Assembly (NCBI GenBank): GCA_034435675.1 | Contig: DAOTWP010000380.1 | Coordinates: 1-64,000, forward strand | Source of the DNA: DAOTWP01 sp034435675 | Lineage (GTDB): Bacteria; Chloroflexota; Anaerolineae; Aggregatilineales; Phototrophicaceae | Reading direction: 5' to 3' | Length of the DNA stretch: 64,000 bases | Shown: positions 33,358 to 41,212 of the stretch, in pieces | Position numbering within the stretch: position 1 is the first letter of the stretch | Layout: every line of letters starts with the position of its first letter | Translations under genes and position numbers: made by a program | Notes under the pieces: generated by a model | Seen by the model: only the letters and a program-made list of their open reading frames with translations | Database searches by the model: none | Told to the model about the DNA's origin: nothing

Positions 33358-35784
33358 TTACACAGGCGAACTGGAGACGCGCAGAATGGCGGCAACCTCA
33401 CGCGCGAACTGCTCCAACCCGCGCGCATACCCATCAACAAAGTCCTGTGTGACTGCCTGTGCCAGCTCAGAGTACCCTGCGGTGATCAGTGCCAGCACAG
33501 GCGCACGGAAGTCGCGCAGGCTGATCTGCAAACGTCCACTGTTATCGGTCATGATGCCCCAGACCAGCACTTTCTTGCTGTTGTCGTCTCTGGCGCTGGC
33601 GAAGCGCGTCAACGACGAACCCGGAACGACCTGCCCAACGTTGCTGAACACTTCTTCACCTTTGATTGCTTCATTGATGAAGCCAACGCGCCCCGGTAGC
33701 CCGTCGGCAAGGCGCTGGAAGGCATCAGGCAGCCCGGCAATCAGCCGAATTGCCATATTGCCCATGCTCTGGCCATTTACCGCAATTTCACGAGTGCGCC
33801 GCGTCATCGTGCCAAAAGTGTTTAGTACACTGAGGTAGTAAGCGCGTTCCTTGTTAAATTTTTGCTTTTCCGCCAGGGTACGTTCTCCGTAGGGTTTTTG
33901 CAGTTGGTCGAGCAGGCGCAGATGCTGCTGCCAGAAATCCGGAAACGGGCTGCGAAATGTGCTGGGAAAGATGCGCTCTTTCGGGTCCGTGCGTTCCGCG
34001 TTAATCGGAATCAGCAGCGCGGGGTTGGCTGCCGGGAGCGCCTTGTAGAGTGTCAACACGTTGCGCACGAGCTGTTCTTCTTGCCTGCCGCGTGCGGAAA
34101 CCTGCGTCAGTGCAGCGCGCAGGTCAGCACTCGGTTGGTAACGCTGGTTGTATATGGTGCGATAGAGTACCAGCAGGTCGTTGACGGTCAGGCGAATACG
34201 CGGGCGCGTGCGATTTAAGATCAGCTTGCGTAGTTCGTTGAGGGTGCTGACTTCCAGCGTGGTTTCAGCACTATGCCAGCTAATCTGTGTTGGCAGTTTT
34301 TGCAGTGCACGGCTGAGTGCGGCATTTGTCCCCAGTGTAATGGTGCGCGGAACAGGTGCTGGACTGATCAATGGTAGTTGCATCAGCTCACGGGAATTCA
34401 GGGACCGGACAGCCTGGTTGGTCAATATTTCTGCCACTGCCATTGCCCAGGGTCCGTCAAAAAAGATGTGCGATACGGTGAACACCATGCTGCTTTCAGT
34501 GCGGAAGATCGTCAGCGCGTGATCACCGGTGCCATGTTTGCGCTGGCTGATGCGCGTGAGCGGTTGCTGGCGTGGCGCAAGATCCCAATTGATCAGCACT
34601 GGCGCATGACTCAGGTGTTTGAGGGCATCTTTCTGCTCTGGTGCCAGTAGACTGCGCAGTTCGTTTTGTTGGGCGCGCGGAGCGCCGGCGAGCAGGTCGT
34701 CAATTGGGGTGTGCTCAGTGTGCTCACTGGCGATTGGTTGAGATGTCCGCTTACCTGCGCTTGTCAAAATCCGTGCGACTTGTTGGAAGATGTAGGCGGG
34801 ACTAGCGGGGTGATCCCTATCTACCAATGCAACCAGATGATAATTCCCCTGATAATAAACCGCGACCTGCAAATCCTGCGCAGCAATCGCAATGCGCCGG
34901 TCACTGTATTCCTCGTGTTCCAGCGTATAATGCAGCCCCATCTGACGCAAATATGCCTTGAGCCGCTGCTGCCGTATGGGTGCCTCTGTCTGCCATGTTT
35001 GCTCAAAGGTTTGCCGCTGTTCTGCACCGACCTGCGCCAGATGATCGCGGCAGAACGAATTGAAGCGTTCACGGCGGTAAGTGATGAAATCTGTTTCCAG
35101 CAGGTTACCGGGGGTCCAGAAGGGGCGAATATCCTGCCAGATACGGTGCAGGTTGGTTAGCCCGGTGGAAAGCTCAATTACACTCAGGCGCACATGCTCT
35201 TCCCACATTTGAGCAAGCAGATGGGGGTAACGCCCCAACAGCCACATGACCGCTAACACCCACGCCGTAAGCTGTTCAGCTTCGTTTGCCGGATTCTGCA
35301 CTATCTTCCACTGGAAGCCGGTAGTTTCACTGCTGTGGCGCGCGGCATCTTCGCGGAGTCCAAATTCCACATAGAACTGCCATGCCCCATCCGGTAGAAA
35401 GTCCTCTGGTTTCGCGCCTGCCAGTCGCAGCAGCATATTATAGCCTGCCAGCAGGGACGCCGGTCCCCCAAACATCAGCGGATACAGCGCGTTGTCGCGC
35501 ATAACGGACAGTCCCTTGAGCAGCGAGTTCAGATGCGTGCGTCCCGCTGCGCTGGCAATCTCGCGGTCTTTTGCCAGCAAAATGCCGTTAAAGACAAAAT
35601 TAACTACGTTGCCAGCAGGCAGAATTTGTGCCACTTGCTGCACCAGTTCTTCTTGTTCTGCCACAGCCAGAACCGAGTGTTCATGGGCATGGTGCTGATT
35701 CGCCAGAAGCTGGCGCAGATTATTGGCGGTCATCTGCGTCTGGTAACGCAGCAGTTCTTCCTCGCGCTGTGTTGTATTGTTCAT
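33358..35784 (-). CDS. Large protein with CoA-dependent acyltransferase-like (HxxxDG) C-terminal half
   Basis: 808 residues, no signal peptide. The N-terminal 400 residues are helical and not recognised. The second half contains SHIFFDGPWAMAVAEIL, an HxxxDG motif like that of the chloramphenicol acetyltransferase/condensation/wax-ester synthase superfamily. Further on, FSNVGQVVPGSS and a strand GRLQISLRD resemble the C-terminal subdomain of these enzymes. I infer an acyltransferase fold with acyl-CoA or carrier-bound donor; the substrate is unknown and carnitine-acyltransferase signatures were not found. GGAAAG precedes the ATG. It stands alone, with its own terminator, opposite ndh. Confidence 0.85.
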   Translation of the reverse strand: MNNTTQREEELLRYQTQMTANNLRQLLANQHHAHEHSVLAVAEQEELVQQVAQILPAGNVVNFVFNGILLAKDREIASAAGRTHLNSLLKGLSVMRDNALYPLMFGGPASLLAGYNMLLRLAGAKPEDFLPDGAWQFYVEFGLREDAARHSSETTGFQWKIVQNPANEAEQLTAWVLAVMWLLGRYPHLLAQMWEEHVRLSVIELSTGLTNLHRIWQDIRPFWTPGNLLETDFITYRRERFNSFCRDHLAQVGAEQRQTFEQTWQTEAPIRQQRLKAYLRQMGLHYTLEHEEYSDRRIAIAAQDLQVAVYYQGNYHLVALVDRDHPASPAYIFQQVARILTSAGKRTSQPIASEHTEHTPIDDLLAGAPRAQQNELRSLLAPEQKDALKHLSHAPVLINWDLAPRQQPLTRISQRKHGTGDHALTIFRTESSMVFTVSHIFFDGPWAMAVAEILTNQAVRSLNSRELMQLPLISPAPVPRTITLGTNAALSRALQKLPTQISWHSAETTLEVSTLNELRKLILNRTRPRIRLTVNDLLVLYRTIYNQRYQPSADLRAALTQVSARGRQEEQLVRNVLTLYKALPAANPALLIPINAERTDPKERIFPSTFRSPFPDFWQQHLRLLDQLQKPYGERTLAEKQKFNKERAYYLSVLNTFGTMTRRTREIAVNGQSMGNMAIRLIAGLPDAFQRLADGLPGRVGFINEAIKGEEVFSNVGQVVPGSSLTRFASARDDNSKKVLVWGIMTDNSGRLQISLRDFRAPVLALITAGYSELAQAVTQDFVDGYARGLEQFAREVAAILRVSSSPV

Positions 35785-35885
35785 GCCGCTTTCCGTTACA
35801 CTCGCACTTGTAACCTAATTCTAACCAAAATGAGGCGTTATGCTACGCTGTAAAATACCGGACCGTTACTCCGTCTAAAGTCTGA

Positions 35886-35914
35886 TTGTGCGCCGTTTCA
35901 CAAGCTGCTATACT
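35886..35914 (+). promoter_or_regulatory. Promoter of ndh (TTGTGC-N17-TATACT, extended -10)
   Basis: A -35 TTGTGC (35886-35891) and an extended -10 TGC-TATACT (-10 at 35909-35914) are 17 bases apart. The start site would be near 35921, inside the palindromic operator described next. Confidence 0.6.
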
Positions 35915-35930
35915 GTGAAAAGTTTCACAA
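35896..35930 (+). promoter_or_regulatory. Palindromic operator over the ndh start site (Rex- or CRP/FNR-like)
   Basis: TGTGAAAAGTTTCACAA (35914-35930) contains a perfect 16-base palindrome with one-base asymmetry at its centre. It fits the Rex operator form TTGTGAA-N4-TTCACAA with one mismatch, and also the CRP/FNR-family form TGTGA-N6-TCACA exactly. An extra half-site TTTCACAAG (35896-35904) lies between -35 and -10. Its place over the transcription start suggests repression. Confidence 0.65.
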
Positions 35931-35967
35931 GATATCGATCTTGAGTAAGCAGAAGGGGCTACACCTG

Positions 35968-37323
35968 ATGCAAACCCAACAGGTTCCACGTGTTGTAATC
36001 ATTGGCGCTGGATTTGGTGGCTTATATGCTGCCAAGATGTTGGCGAATCATGCAGTGGATGTGCTGCTGATTGACCGGAACAATTTTCACACCTTCACCC
36101 CGCTGCTGTATCAGGTGGCGACCAGCGGTCTGGAAGCGGGGGAAATCTCCTATCCCGTCCGAGCAATCTTCCGCCGCAAGCGCAATGTGGACTTCATGCT
36201 GGGTGAGGTTACCGGCATTGATCCCCAGCACCAGCATGTCATGGTAAAGACGAATGGGATGACCCGGCAGGAACCTTATGACAAGCTGATTCTGGCGGCT
36301 GGCAGCGTGACCAACTATTTCGGTAATGACAGCCTGATGCAGTACGGATTCAGCCTGAAGACCCTGTCGGAAGCAGTGCTGCTGCGCAACCATATCCTGC
36401 AAGTGTTCGAAAAAGCTGCATGGATGGACACTCCCGCTGAACAGAGTGCCTACACTACACTCGTGGTTGTCGGCGGTGGACCCACCGGGCTGGAAACTGC
36501 CGGAGCGCTCTACGAACTGTACAAGCACGTGCTGAGTAAGGAATATGCCAACCTACGCCAGATTCAGCCCAGAGTTATCCTGATTGAAGCAGCAGACCGC
36601 CTGCTGGCGCCTTATCCGGAGAGCCTGCAGCAGTCGGCGCTGCGTCAGCTTGAAGGGCTGGGTGTCGAGGTGTTGCTCAACGCTGTTGTTGCAGAAGCAG
36701 CACCTGATCACGTTCGCCTGACAGACGGTCGTGTTATCCCGACACACACGCTGGTTTGGGCAGCTGGTGTGAAATCTTCCCCGCTGGCAGAGATGTTGGG
36801 TGTGTCGCTGGCGCGTGCCGGGCGCGTGCCCGCTGAAGCTACTATGCGCGTGATCGGGTTAAACAATGTCTATGTTGTGGGCGATATGGCACATCTGCCG
36901 GATCCGCAGGGCACGCCATATCCCATGCTGATCCCGGTTGCCAAGCAGCAGGCAATGCTGGCAGGCAAGAACATCCTGCGCGAATTGAGGGGAGAGCCGC
37001 TGCAACCCTTCCGCTACATTGATCGTGGTATCATGGCGACTATCGGGCGGCGGCGTGCGGTGGCGTGGCTGTTTTATCGCCTGAAGCTCACCGGTTATTT
37101 TGCATGGTGGGCATGGTTGGGGTTGCATCTGGTGACTCTGATCGGTTTTCGCAACCGGCTGGCGGTGCTTATCAATTGGGTCTGGAATTATGTTGCGTAC
37201 GCCCTACCCGGAGCCAACAGTGCTCGACTGATTCTGTTTGTTGAAGAACCCCGGAATCGGGACTACGCCGCCCAAGTCCAAAACGACGGCATATTAGCTG
37301 ACGAATATGATCCCACCGTCTGA
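35968..37323 (+). CDS. ndh: Type II NADH dehydrogenase (NDH-2)
   Basis: About 451 residues. The N-terminal FAD site is VVIIGAGFGGLYAAKML and the NADH site is LVVVGGGPTGLETAGAL. NNVYVVGDMAH is the second FAD motif. The C-terminal part carries hydrophobic and amphipathic helices that bind the membrane. It moves electrons from NADH to quinone without pumping protons. AAGGGG lies about eight bases before ATG 35968, preferred over TTG 35941. The promoter and operator just upstream suggest control by NADH/NAD balance or by a CRP-family factor. A GGGCAACC/GGTTGCCC hairpin lies about 115 bases after the stop. Confidence 0.95.
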   Translation: MQTQQVPRVVIIGAGFGGLYAAKMLANHAVDVLLIDRNNFHTFTPLLYQVATSGLEAGEISYPVRAIFRRKRNVDFMLGEVTGIDPQHQHVMVKTNGMTRQEPYDKLILAAGSVTNYFGNDSLMQYGFSLKTLSEAVLLRNHILQVFEKAAWMDTPAEQSAYTTLVVVGGGPTGLETAGALYELYKHVLSKEYANLRQIQPRVILIEAADRLLAPYPESLQQSALRQLEGLGVEVLLNAVVAEAAPDHVRLTDGRVIPTHTLVWAAGVKSSPLAEMLGVSLARAGRVPAEATMRVIGLNNVYVVGDMAHLPDPQGTPYPMLIPVAKQQAMLAGKNILRELRGEPLQPFRYIDRGIMATIGRRRAVAWLFYRLKLTGYFAWWAWLGLHLVTLIGFRNRLAVLINWVWNYVAYALPGANSARLILFVEEPRNRDYAAQVQNDGILADEYDPTV

Positions 37324-37439
37324 GCCAAAGTACAAAATCCGTCCACCTGTCGGTGGAACTACACGAGCGCACTTTGGGGTAGCCACGCGAACAAGTTTGG
37401 TGGATTTGATTCGGTTGGTGGGTTAGTTTGGAAGTGTTT

Positions 37440-37463
37440 GGGCAACCGCAAGTCGGGTTGCCC
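37440..37463 (+). terminator. Hairpin downstream of ndh, possible terminator
   Basis: GGGCAACC (37440-37447) and GGTTGCCC (37456-37463) form an eight-base stem with an eight-base loop. No T-run follows, so termination without Rho is uncertain. The remaining 350-base gap between ndh and the gntR gene shows only a small CCACC/GGTGG hairpin near 37344 and no gene. Confidence 0.4.
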
Positions 37464-37674
37464 CTGCTTAAATCAGTTGGTACAACGTGCCAACTTCCGC
37501 AAGTGACCAGTAGTCTTTTCAGCCACCCGGTCGCTTCGCTTCGATCTGATTTATGCTGTTATCAGACCAGACGACAATCCGCGCGTTCAATTGCTGCGGA
37601 GGGATTGCCTCAGGTATCTCAAATGGGCGCTGCGCGTTTACCGCGCGAAAACGCCAAAGATGAGTCACTGCGCT

Positions 37675-38352
37675 TTAGACACCTTCCTCGGCAAAAGGCA
37701 GGATCATGTGTACCAGCAACCGTTCCAGCTCCTGGCGAACCTGGTTGAGATGTTCTTTCATCGCCGTTTCGGCAAGCTCAGGATTATGGTCAAGAATCGC
37801 CTCCACAAAAATGCTGTGTTCTTCGGTCGAGCGCTCAATACGTCCCTGCATGGCGGCAAAGCCAATGCGCAGCCGGTGCCATTGATCGTTCAGATTGAGG
37901 ATAATGCGCTCCGCCCGCTCGTTCTTCACCATGCGAAACAGAACCGCGTGCAGCTTGTGGTCGGCTTGCAGCCACTCACGCGGGCTTGCCGCCTGGACCG
38001 CCGCGCGCATGTCGCCAAGTGCTTCGCGCAGGGTTTCGCGCAGGGCTTCGTCCGTGCAGTTGGCACACTGACGGGCGACCATGCCTTCAACCGCGACCTT
38101 GATGTCGAAGATGTGGTGAATATCCTCCAGCGATAGCGAATAGACGCGCCATCCTCTGCGCGCCGCATTCACCAGCAGCCCCTCATTTTCCAAACGGTAA
38201 AATGCCTCACGCACAGGCGTGCGGCTCATGTTCAAATCCTGCGCAACCTGCGAATCGGTCACGTACTGCCCGGGTTTGAGCTTGAGCTGTAAGATGTTCT
38301 CTTTGACATGCCGGTAAGCGATTTCCTGAAATGTCTCTACCTCTGTTGACAT
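37675..38352 (-). CDS. GntR family (FCD) transcriptional regulator
   Basis: 225 residues. The winged helix-turn-helix (about 12-75) contains VAQDLNMSRTPVREAFYRLE, the GntR recognition region. The FCD effector domain (about 85-215) follows, with the metal-site Asp and His residues typical of this subfamily (e.g. DHKLHAVL). FCD regulators sense sugar acids or related metabolites. The gene diverges from the transketolase/ABC operon at 38537, and three GTATAC-centred sites lie between, one inside its own promoter. It most likely represses the operon and itself until an inducer binds. Confidence 0.93.
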   Translation of the reverse strand: MSTEVETFQEIAYRHVKENILQLKLKPGQYVTDSQVAQDLNMSRTPVREAFYRLENEGLLVNAARRGWRVYSLSLEDIHHIFDIKVAVEGMVARQCANCTDEALRETLREALGDMRAAVQAASPREWLQADHKLHAVLFRMVKNERAERIILNLNDQWHRLRIGFAAMQGRIERSTEEHSIFVEAILDHNPELAETAMKEHLNQVRQELERLLVHMILPFAEEGV

Positions 38353-38393
38353 GCAGTTTAGCCTCTGCGCTGCTCAATCCCACCAACTCCCTG

Positions 38394-38399
38394 ATTATA
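38394..38399 (-). promoter_or_regulatory. Extended -10 of the gntR-type gene
   Basis: On the minus strand TGC-TATAAT (-10 at 38399-38394) lies about 42 bases before the regulator ATG. One GTATAC operator (38409-38418) sits in the spacer just upstream, where a bound regulator would block polymerase. Confidence 0.55.
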
Positions 38400-38408
38400 G
38401 CATGACCG

Positions 38409-38482
38409 CTGTATACAGAAACAGTGCTGCTGGTATACATTCACTTGACTCAGTATCCGATCAGGTGTATTGTTGTATACAG
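38409..38482. promoter_or_regulatory. Three GTATAC-centred operator sites between the regulator and the sugar operon
   Basis: CTGTATACAG (38409-38418), TGGTATACAT (38431-38440) and TTGTATACAG (38473-38482) share the core GTATAC. Their centres are 22 and 42 bases apart, close to two and four helical turns, so they lie on one face of the DNA. The core is of the palindromic T/A-rich kind bound by GntR/FCD proteins. Confidence 0.7.
38445..38473 (+). promoter_or_regulatory. Promoter of the transketolase/sugar operon (TTGACT-N17-TATTGT)
   Basis: A -35 TTGACT (38445-38450) and a -10 TATTGT (38468-38473) are 17 bases apart. The second operator lies just before the -35 and the third starts at the -10, a layout that fits repression. 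Confidence 0.6.
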
Positions 38483-38536
38483 TAAACGACTTTTGTGAAT
38501 ACAGAAGATGCACCATTTTTCATCCGAGAAACTATA

Positions 38537-39445
38537 ATGACATTAGCACCGGATAAGTATCAGCAAGTTGAAGAAATGGCGTATCAGATTCGGCGCCTAA
38601 GCGTAGAAATGATCGCCTATGGCATGTGGGGACATATCGGCGGTTCTTTTTCGATGGCAGAACTGCTTGCTGTGCTCTACTTTAATCAGATGCGGCTGGA
38701 TCCACAGCGCCCGCAGTGGACCGAGCGTGACCGCCTGATTTTGTCGAAAGCACATGGTTCACCGGCGCTGTATGCCGCGCTGGCGCTGCGCGGTTACTTC
38801 CCCGTTGATGAACTCTACACCTACTGCGAACTGCACGGGCTGGAGGGGCATACCGACATGACCCGCACACCGGGGCTGGAATCTTCCGGTGGTCCGCTGG
38901 GCATGGGCTTGTCGGTGTCGCTGGGTATCGCACTGGGGCTGCGGCGGCAGGAACTGGCTGCCGCGCGGGTGTACTGCATTGTAGGCGACGGTGAAAGTAA
39001 CGAAGGCAACCTGTGGGAAGCCGCTATGGCTGCCGCCCATTATCACGTCGATAACCTGATCGCCATTGTGGACTACAACAAGGTCATGGCAAAAGGGTTC
39101 ACGTGGGATCTGATGAGTGTCGAACCCTTTGCCGACAAGTGGCGGGCATTCGGCTGGGATGTGCTAGAGGTTGATGGGCATGACATCCACGCTGTCAACG
39201 CGGCGCTGCATCAGGCGCGCTGGGTGCTGCCGCGCGGCAAACCAATCGTCCTGATCGCGCATACGGTCAAAGGTATGGGCATTCACGAAGCGGAATTTAA
39301 CTACAAATGGCACACCCATGCACCCGACGCGAAAACGGCAGATCGCTTCCTGCGCGAACTTGCCCGGCGTTACGGCAAGCCAGAAGAAGGCTTTAGCAGA
39401 TTGCAGGCGAGTCTGGAAAAGGAGACCTTCTATGGCGGCGAGTAA
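38537..39445 (+). CDS. Transketolase, N-terminal (thiamine diphosphate-binding) subunit
   Basis: About 302 residues. It corresponds to the PP domain of transketolase: SKAHGSPALYAALALRGYF, GGPLGMGLSVSLGIALG and the ThDP/magnesium motif GDGESNEGNLWEAA with the distal Asn in VDYNK. The companion subunit follows with a 14-base overlap. Split transketolases of this kind are known from central metabolism and from special sugar pathways, e.g. apulose 4-phosphate transketolase. The ATG at 38537 begins a typical short N terminus; an open frame reaches back to GTG 38495. It is the first gene of the GntR-controlled operon. Confidence 0.92.
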   Translation: MTLAPDKYQQVEEMAYQIRRLSVEMIAYGMWGHIGGSFSMAELLAVLYFNQMRLDPQRPQWTERDRLILSKAHGSPALYAALALRGYFPVDELYTYCELHGLEGHTDMTRTPGLESSGGPLGMGLSVSLGIALGLRRQELAAARVYCIVGDGESNEGNLWEAAMAAAHYHVDNLIAIVDYNKVMAKGFTWDLMSVEPFADKWRAFGWDVLEVDGHDIHAVNAALHQARWVLPRGKPIVLIAHTVKGMGIHEAEFNYKWHTHAPDAKTADRFLRELARRYGKPEEGFSRLQASLEKETFYGGE

Positions 39446-40412
39446 CCACACCAACGGCACAAAAATACCCGAAATGCGCGACGCCTTTGGCAAAACGCTG
39501 GTCGAACTGGGACGCGAGTTTGCGAACATGATTGTGCTGGATGCCGACCTGCATACCTCATCGAAAGCAGGCATGTTCAAAAAGGCATATCCAGATCGTT
39601 TTATCCAGGTGGGCATTGCGGAACAGAATCTTTTCGGCATCGCCGCAGGGCTGGCGCTGACCGGGTTTATGCCCTTTCCCAGCACCTTTGCGGTTTTCGC
39701 CACACGCCGCGCGCTTGACCAAATCGCCATTTCGATTGCCTACCCCCGCTTGAACGTCAAAATTCCCGGTTCCTATGTGGGCATCCCTACCAGCCGTGCG
39801 GGCGCTTCGCACAACTGCATTGAGGATCTGGCGGTTATGCGCGTGCTGCCCAATATGTACGTCGCCGATCCAGGTGACAACAACGACCTCGCCGCCGTGA
39901 TGCGCGCCGCCGTCGAACACGAGGGTCCCGTCTATTTCAGGATTACCCGCTACACACTGCCGGAGATTTTCCCGGCGGGGCATCGCTTCACCTGGGGCAA
40001 AGGCGAACTGCTGCGCAGTGGCAGCGACGTGACCCTGTTCGCAACCGGCATGATGACGGCGAAATGCCTTGAAGCCGCGGAACTGCTGCACGCTGAAAAC
40101 ATCAGTGCCGAAGTGGTGCATCTGGCGTCGGTCAAGCCAATTGACCGGCAGTTGATCGCCGCCTCTGCTGCGCGTACAGGCTGCGCAGTTACCGCCGAAA
40201 ACGCCAGCATTAACGGCGGGTTTGGCGCGGCGGTGGCAGAAGTGCTGGGCGAAGAATGCCCGGTGCCCTTGCAGCGCATTGGCGTGCGTGACCGCTGGGT
40301 GGACAGCGGTGGCGTCAACGAACTGCTCGGTGAACATGGCATGCAGCCAACTGATATTGCCAACGCAGCGAAAACCGTGATGCAGCGGCGCGAACAAAGG
40401 CTGGCGCGATGA
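39432..40412 (+). CDS. Transketolase, C-terminal (pyrimidine-binding) subunit
   Basis: About 326 residues. The Pyr domain has VLDADLHTSSK, FIQVGIAEQNLFGIAAGLAL with the catalytic Glu, and PSTFAVFATRRALDQI; the last 120 residues form the transketolase C domain. AAGGAG lies about eight bases before ATG 39432, and the gene overlaps the end of the N-terminal subunit by 14 bases, so the two are made together. Its own stop overlaps the start of the racemase-like gene by four bases. Confidence 0.92.
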   Translation: MAASNHTNGTKIPEMRDAFGKTLVELGREFANMIVLDADLHTSSKAGMFKKAYPDRFIQVGIAEQNLFGIAAGLALTGFMPFPSTFAVFATRRALDQIAISIAYPRLNVKIPGSYVGIPTSRAGASHNCIEDLAVMRVLPNMYVADPGDNNDLAAVMRAAVEHEGPVYFRITRYTLPEIFPAGHRFTWGKGELLRSGSDVTLFATGMMTAKCLEAAELLHAENISAEVVHLASVKPIDRQLIAASAARTGCAVTAENASINGGFGAAVAEVLGEECPVPLQRIGVRDRWVDSGGVNELLGEHGMQPTDIANAAKTVMQRREQRLAR

Positions 40413-41212
40413 ACCCCCTTGATCTGTTCTCCAGCTATCTGCAAATTACCGGCGTCGCCCACACGGCACCAGAACCAACCGGCGATCCCCGGCTGATCGG
40501 AAAGCGGCTCGGCGTACTGAATGGCTCGTCGTGGATTACGCTCTGGGCGAATTACTTCGGCAAACACTATCTGCCGGGTGTGCATCTGGTTAATGTGGGC
40601 AGCGAAGCGGTGCAGATCAACTTTATGGAAGCGCATGAGGCGGGTCAGCCCACCCCGCCGCAGTCCAACATTGACGCCTTTATCCGTTATGCCCGTGACC
40701 TTGTCACACTGGCGCGGGTTGATGCCGTGCTGATTACCTGCTCCACGATGAACCGTGCCTATCCCGCAGTGCAGGCAGCGCTGGCAGCGGACCATGTGCC
40801 AGTCATCCAGATTGACCAGCCGATGATGCAGCGCGCAGTTGCGCATGGGGGGCGTGTGCTGGTGGTCGCCACGCACGGTCCAACAGTTGCCAGCACTCAG
40901 GCACTGCTGCGCGAAACGGCGCAGGCAGCTGGCAGAACCATCAGCTTTGATGGACTGGATGTTCCGGCGGCATGGCACTGTCTTGCGGCAGGCGATGTCA
41001 TCGGGCATAACGCAGCGCTTGCTGAGGCAATCCGTGCGCGGCTGGCAGCGGACGCCAGCCTGAGCAGCGTGGTGCTGGCACAGCTTTCGATGACGGTGTT
41101 CCTGCTCAGCTATCCGGATCCGCAGGCGACCTTTGGCGTGCCGGTATTCACCAGCGGGCAGTGTGGCTTTGAGCGTGTTCGCGAGGTGCTGTCAGATGCA
41201 CAGCCGTCTTGA
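40409..41212 (+). CDS. Asp/Glu racemase-superfamily-like protein
   Basis: 267 residues. The two-lobed layout of Asp/Glu racemases is suggested by LGVLNGSSWITLWANYF, by DAVLITCSTMNRAYPAVQ with the first catalytic-type Cys, and by RVLVVATHGPTVASTQALL at the start of the second lobe. At the second Cys position the protein reads LAQLSMTVF, so a Ser or no residue takes the place of Cys. A two-base racemase is therefore unlikely; isomerase, decarboxylase or lyase activity on a sugar acid is possible. It overlaps both neighbours (4 and 17 bases) inside the sugar operon. Confidence 0.8.
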   Translation: MNPLDLFSSYLQITGVAHTAPEPTGDPRLIGKRLGVLNGSSWITLWANYFGKHYLPGVHLVNVGSEAVQINFMEAHEAGQPTPPQSNIDAFIRYARDLVTLARVDAVLITCSTMNRAYPAVQAALAADHVPVIQIDQPMMQRAVAHGGRVLVVATHGPTVASTQALLRETAQAAGRTISFDGLDVPAAWHCLAAGDVIGHNAALAEAIRARLAADASLSSVVLAQLSMTVFLLSYPDPQATFGVPVFTSGQCGFERVREVLSDAQPS

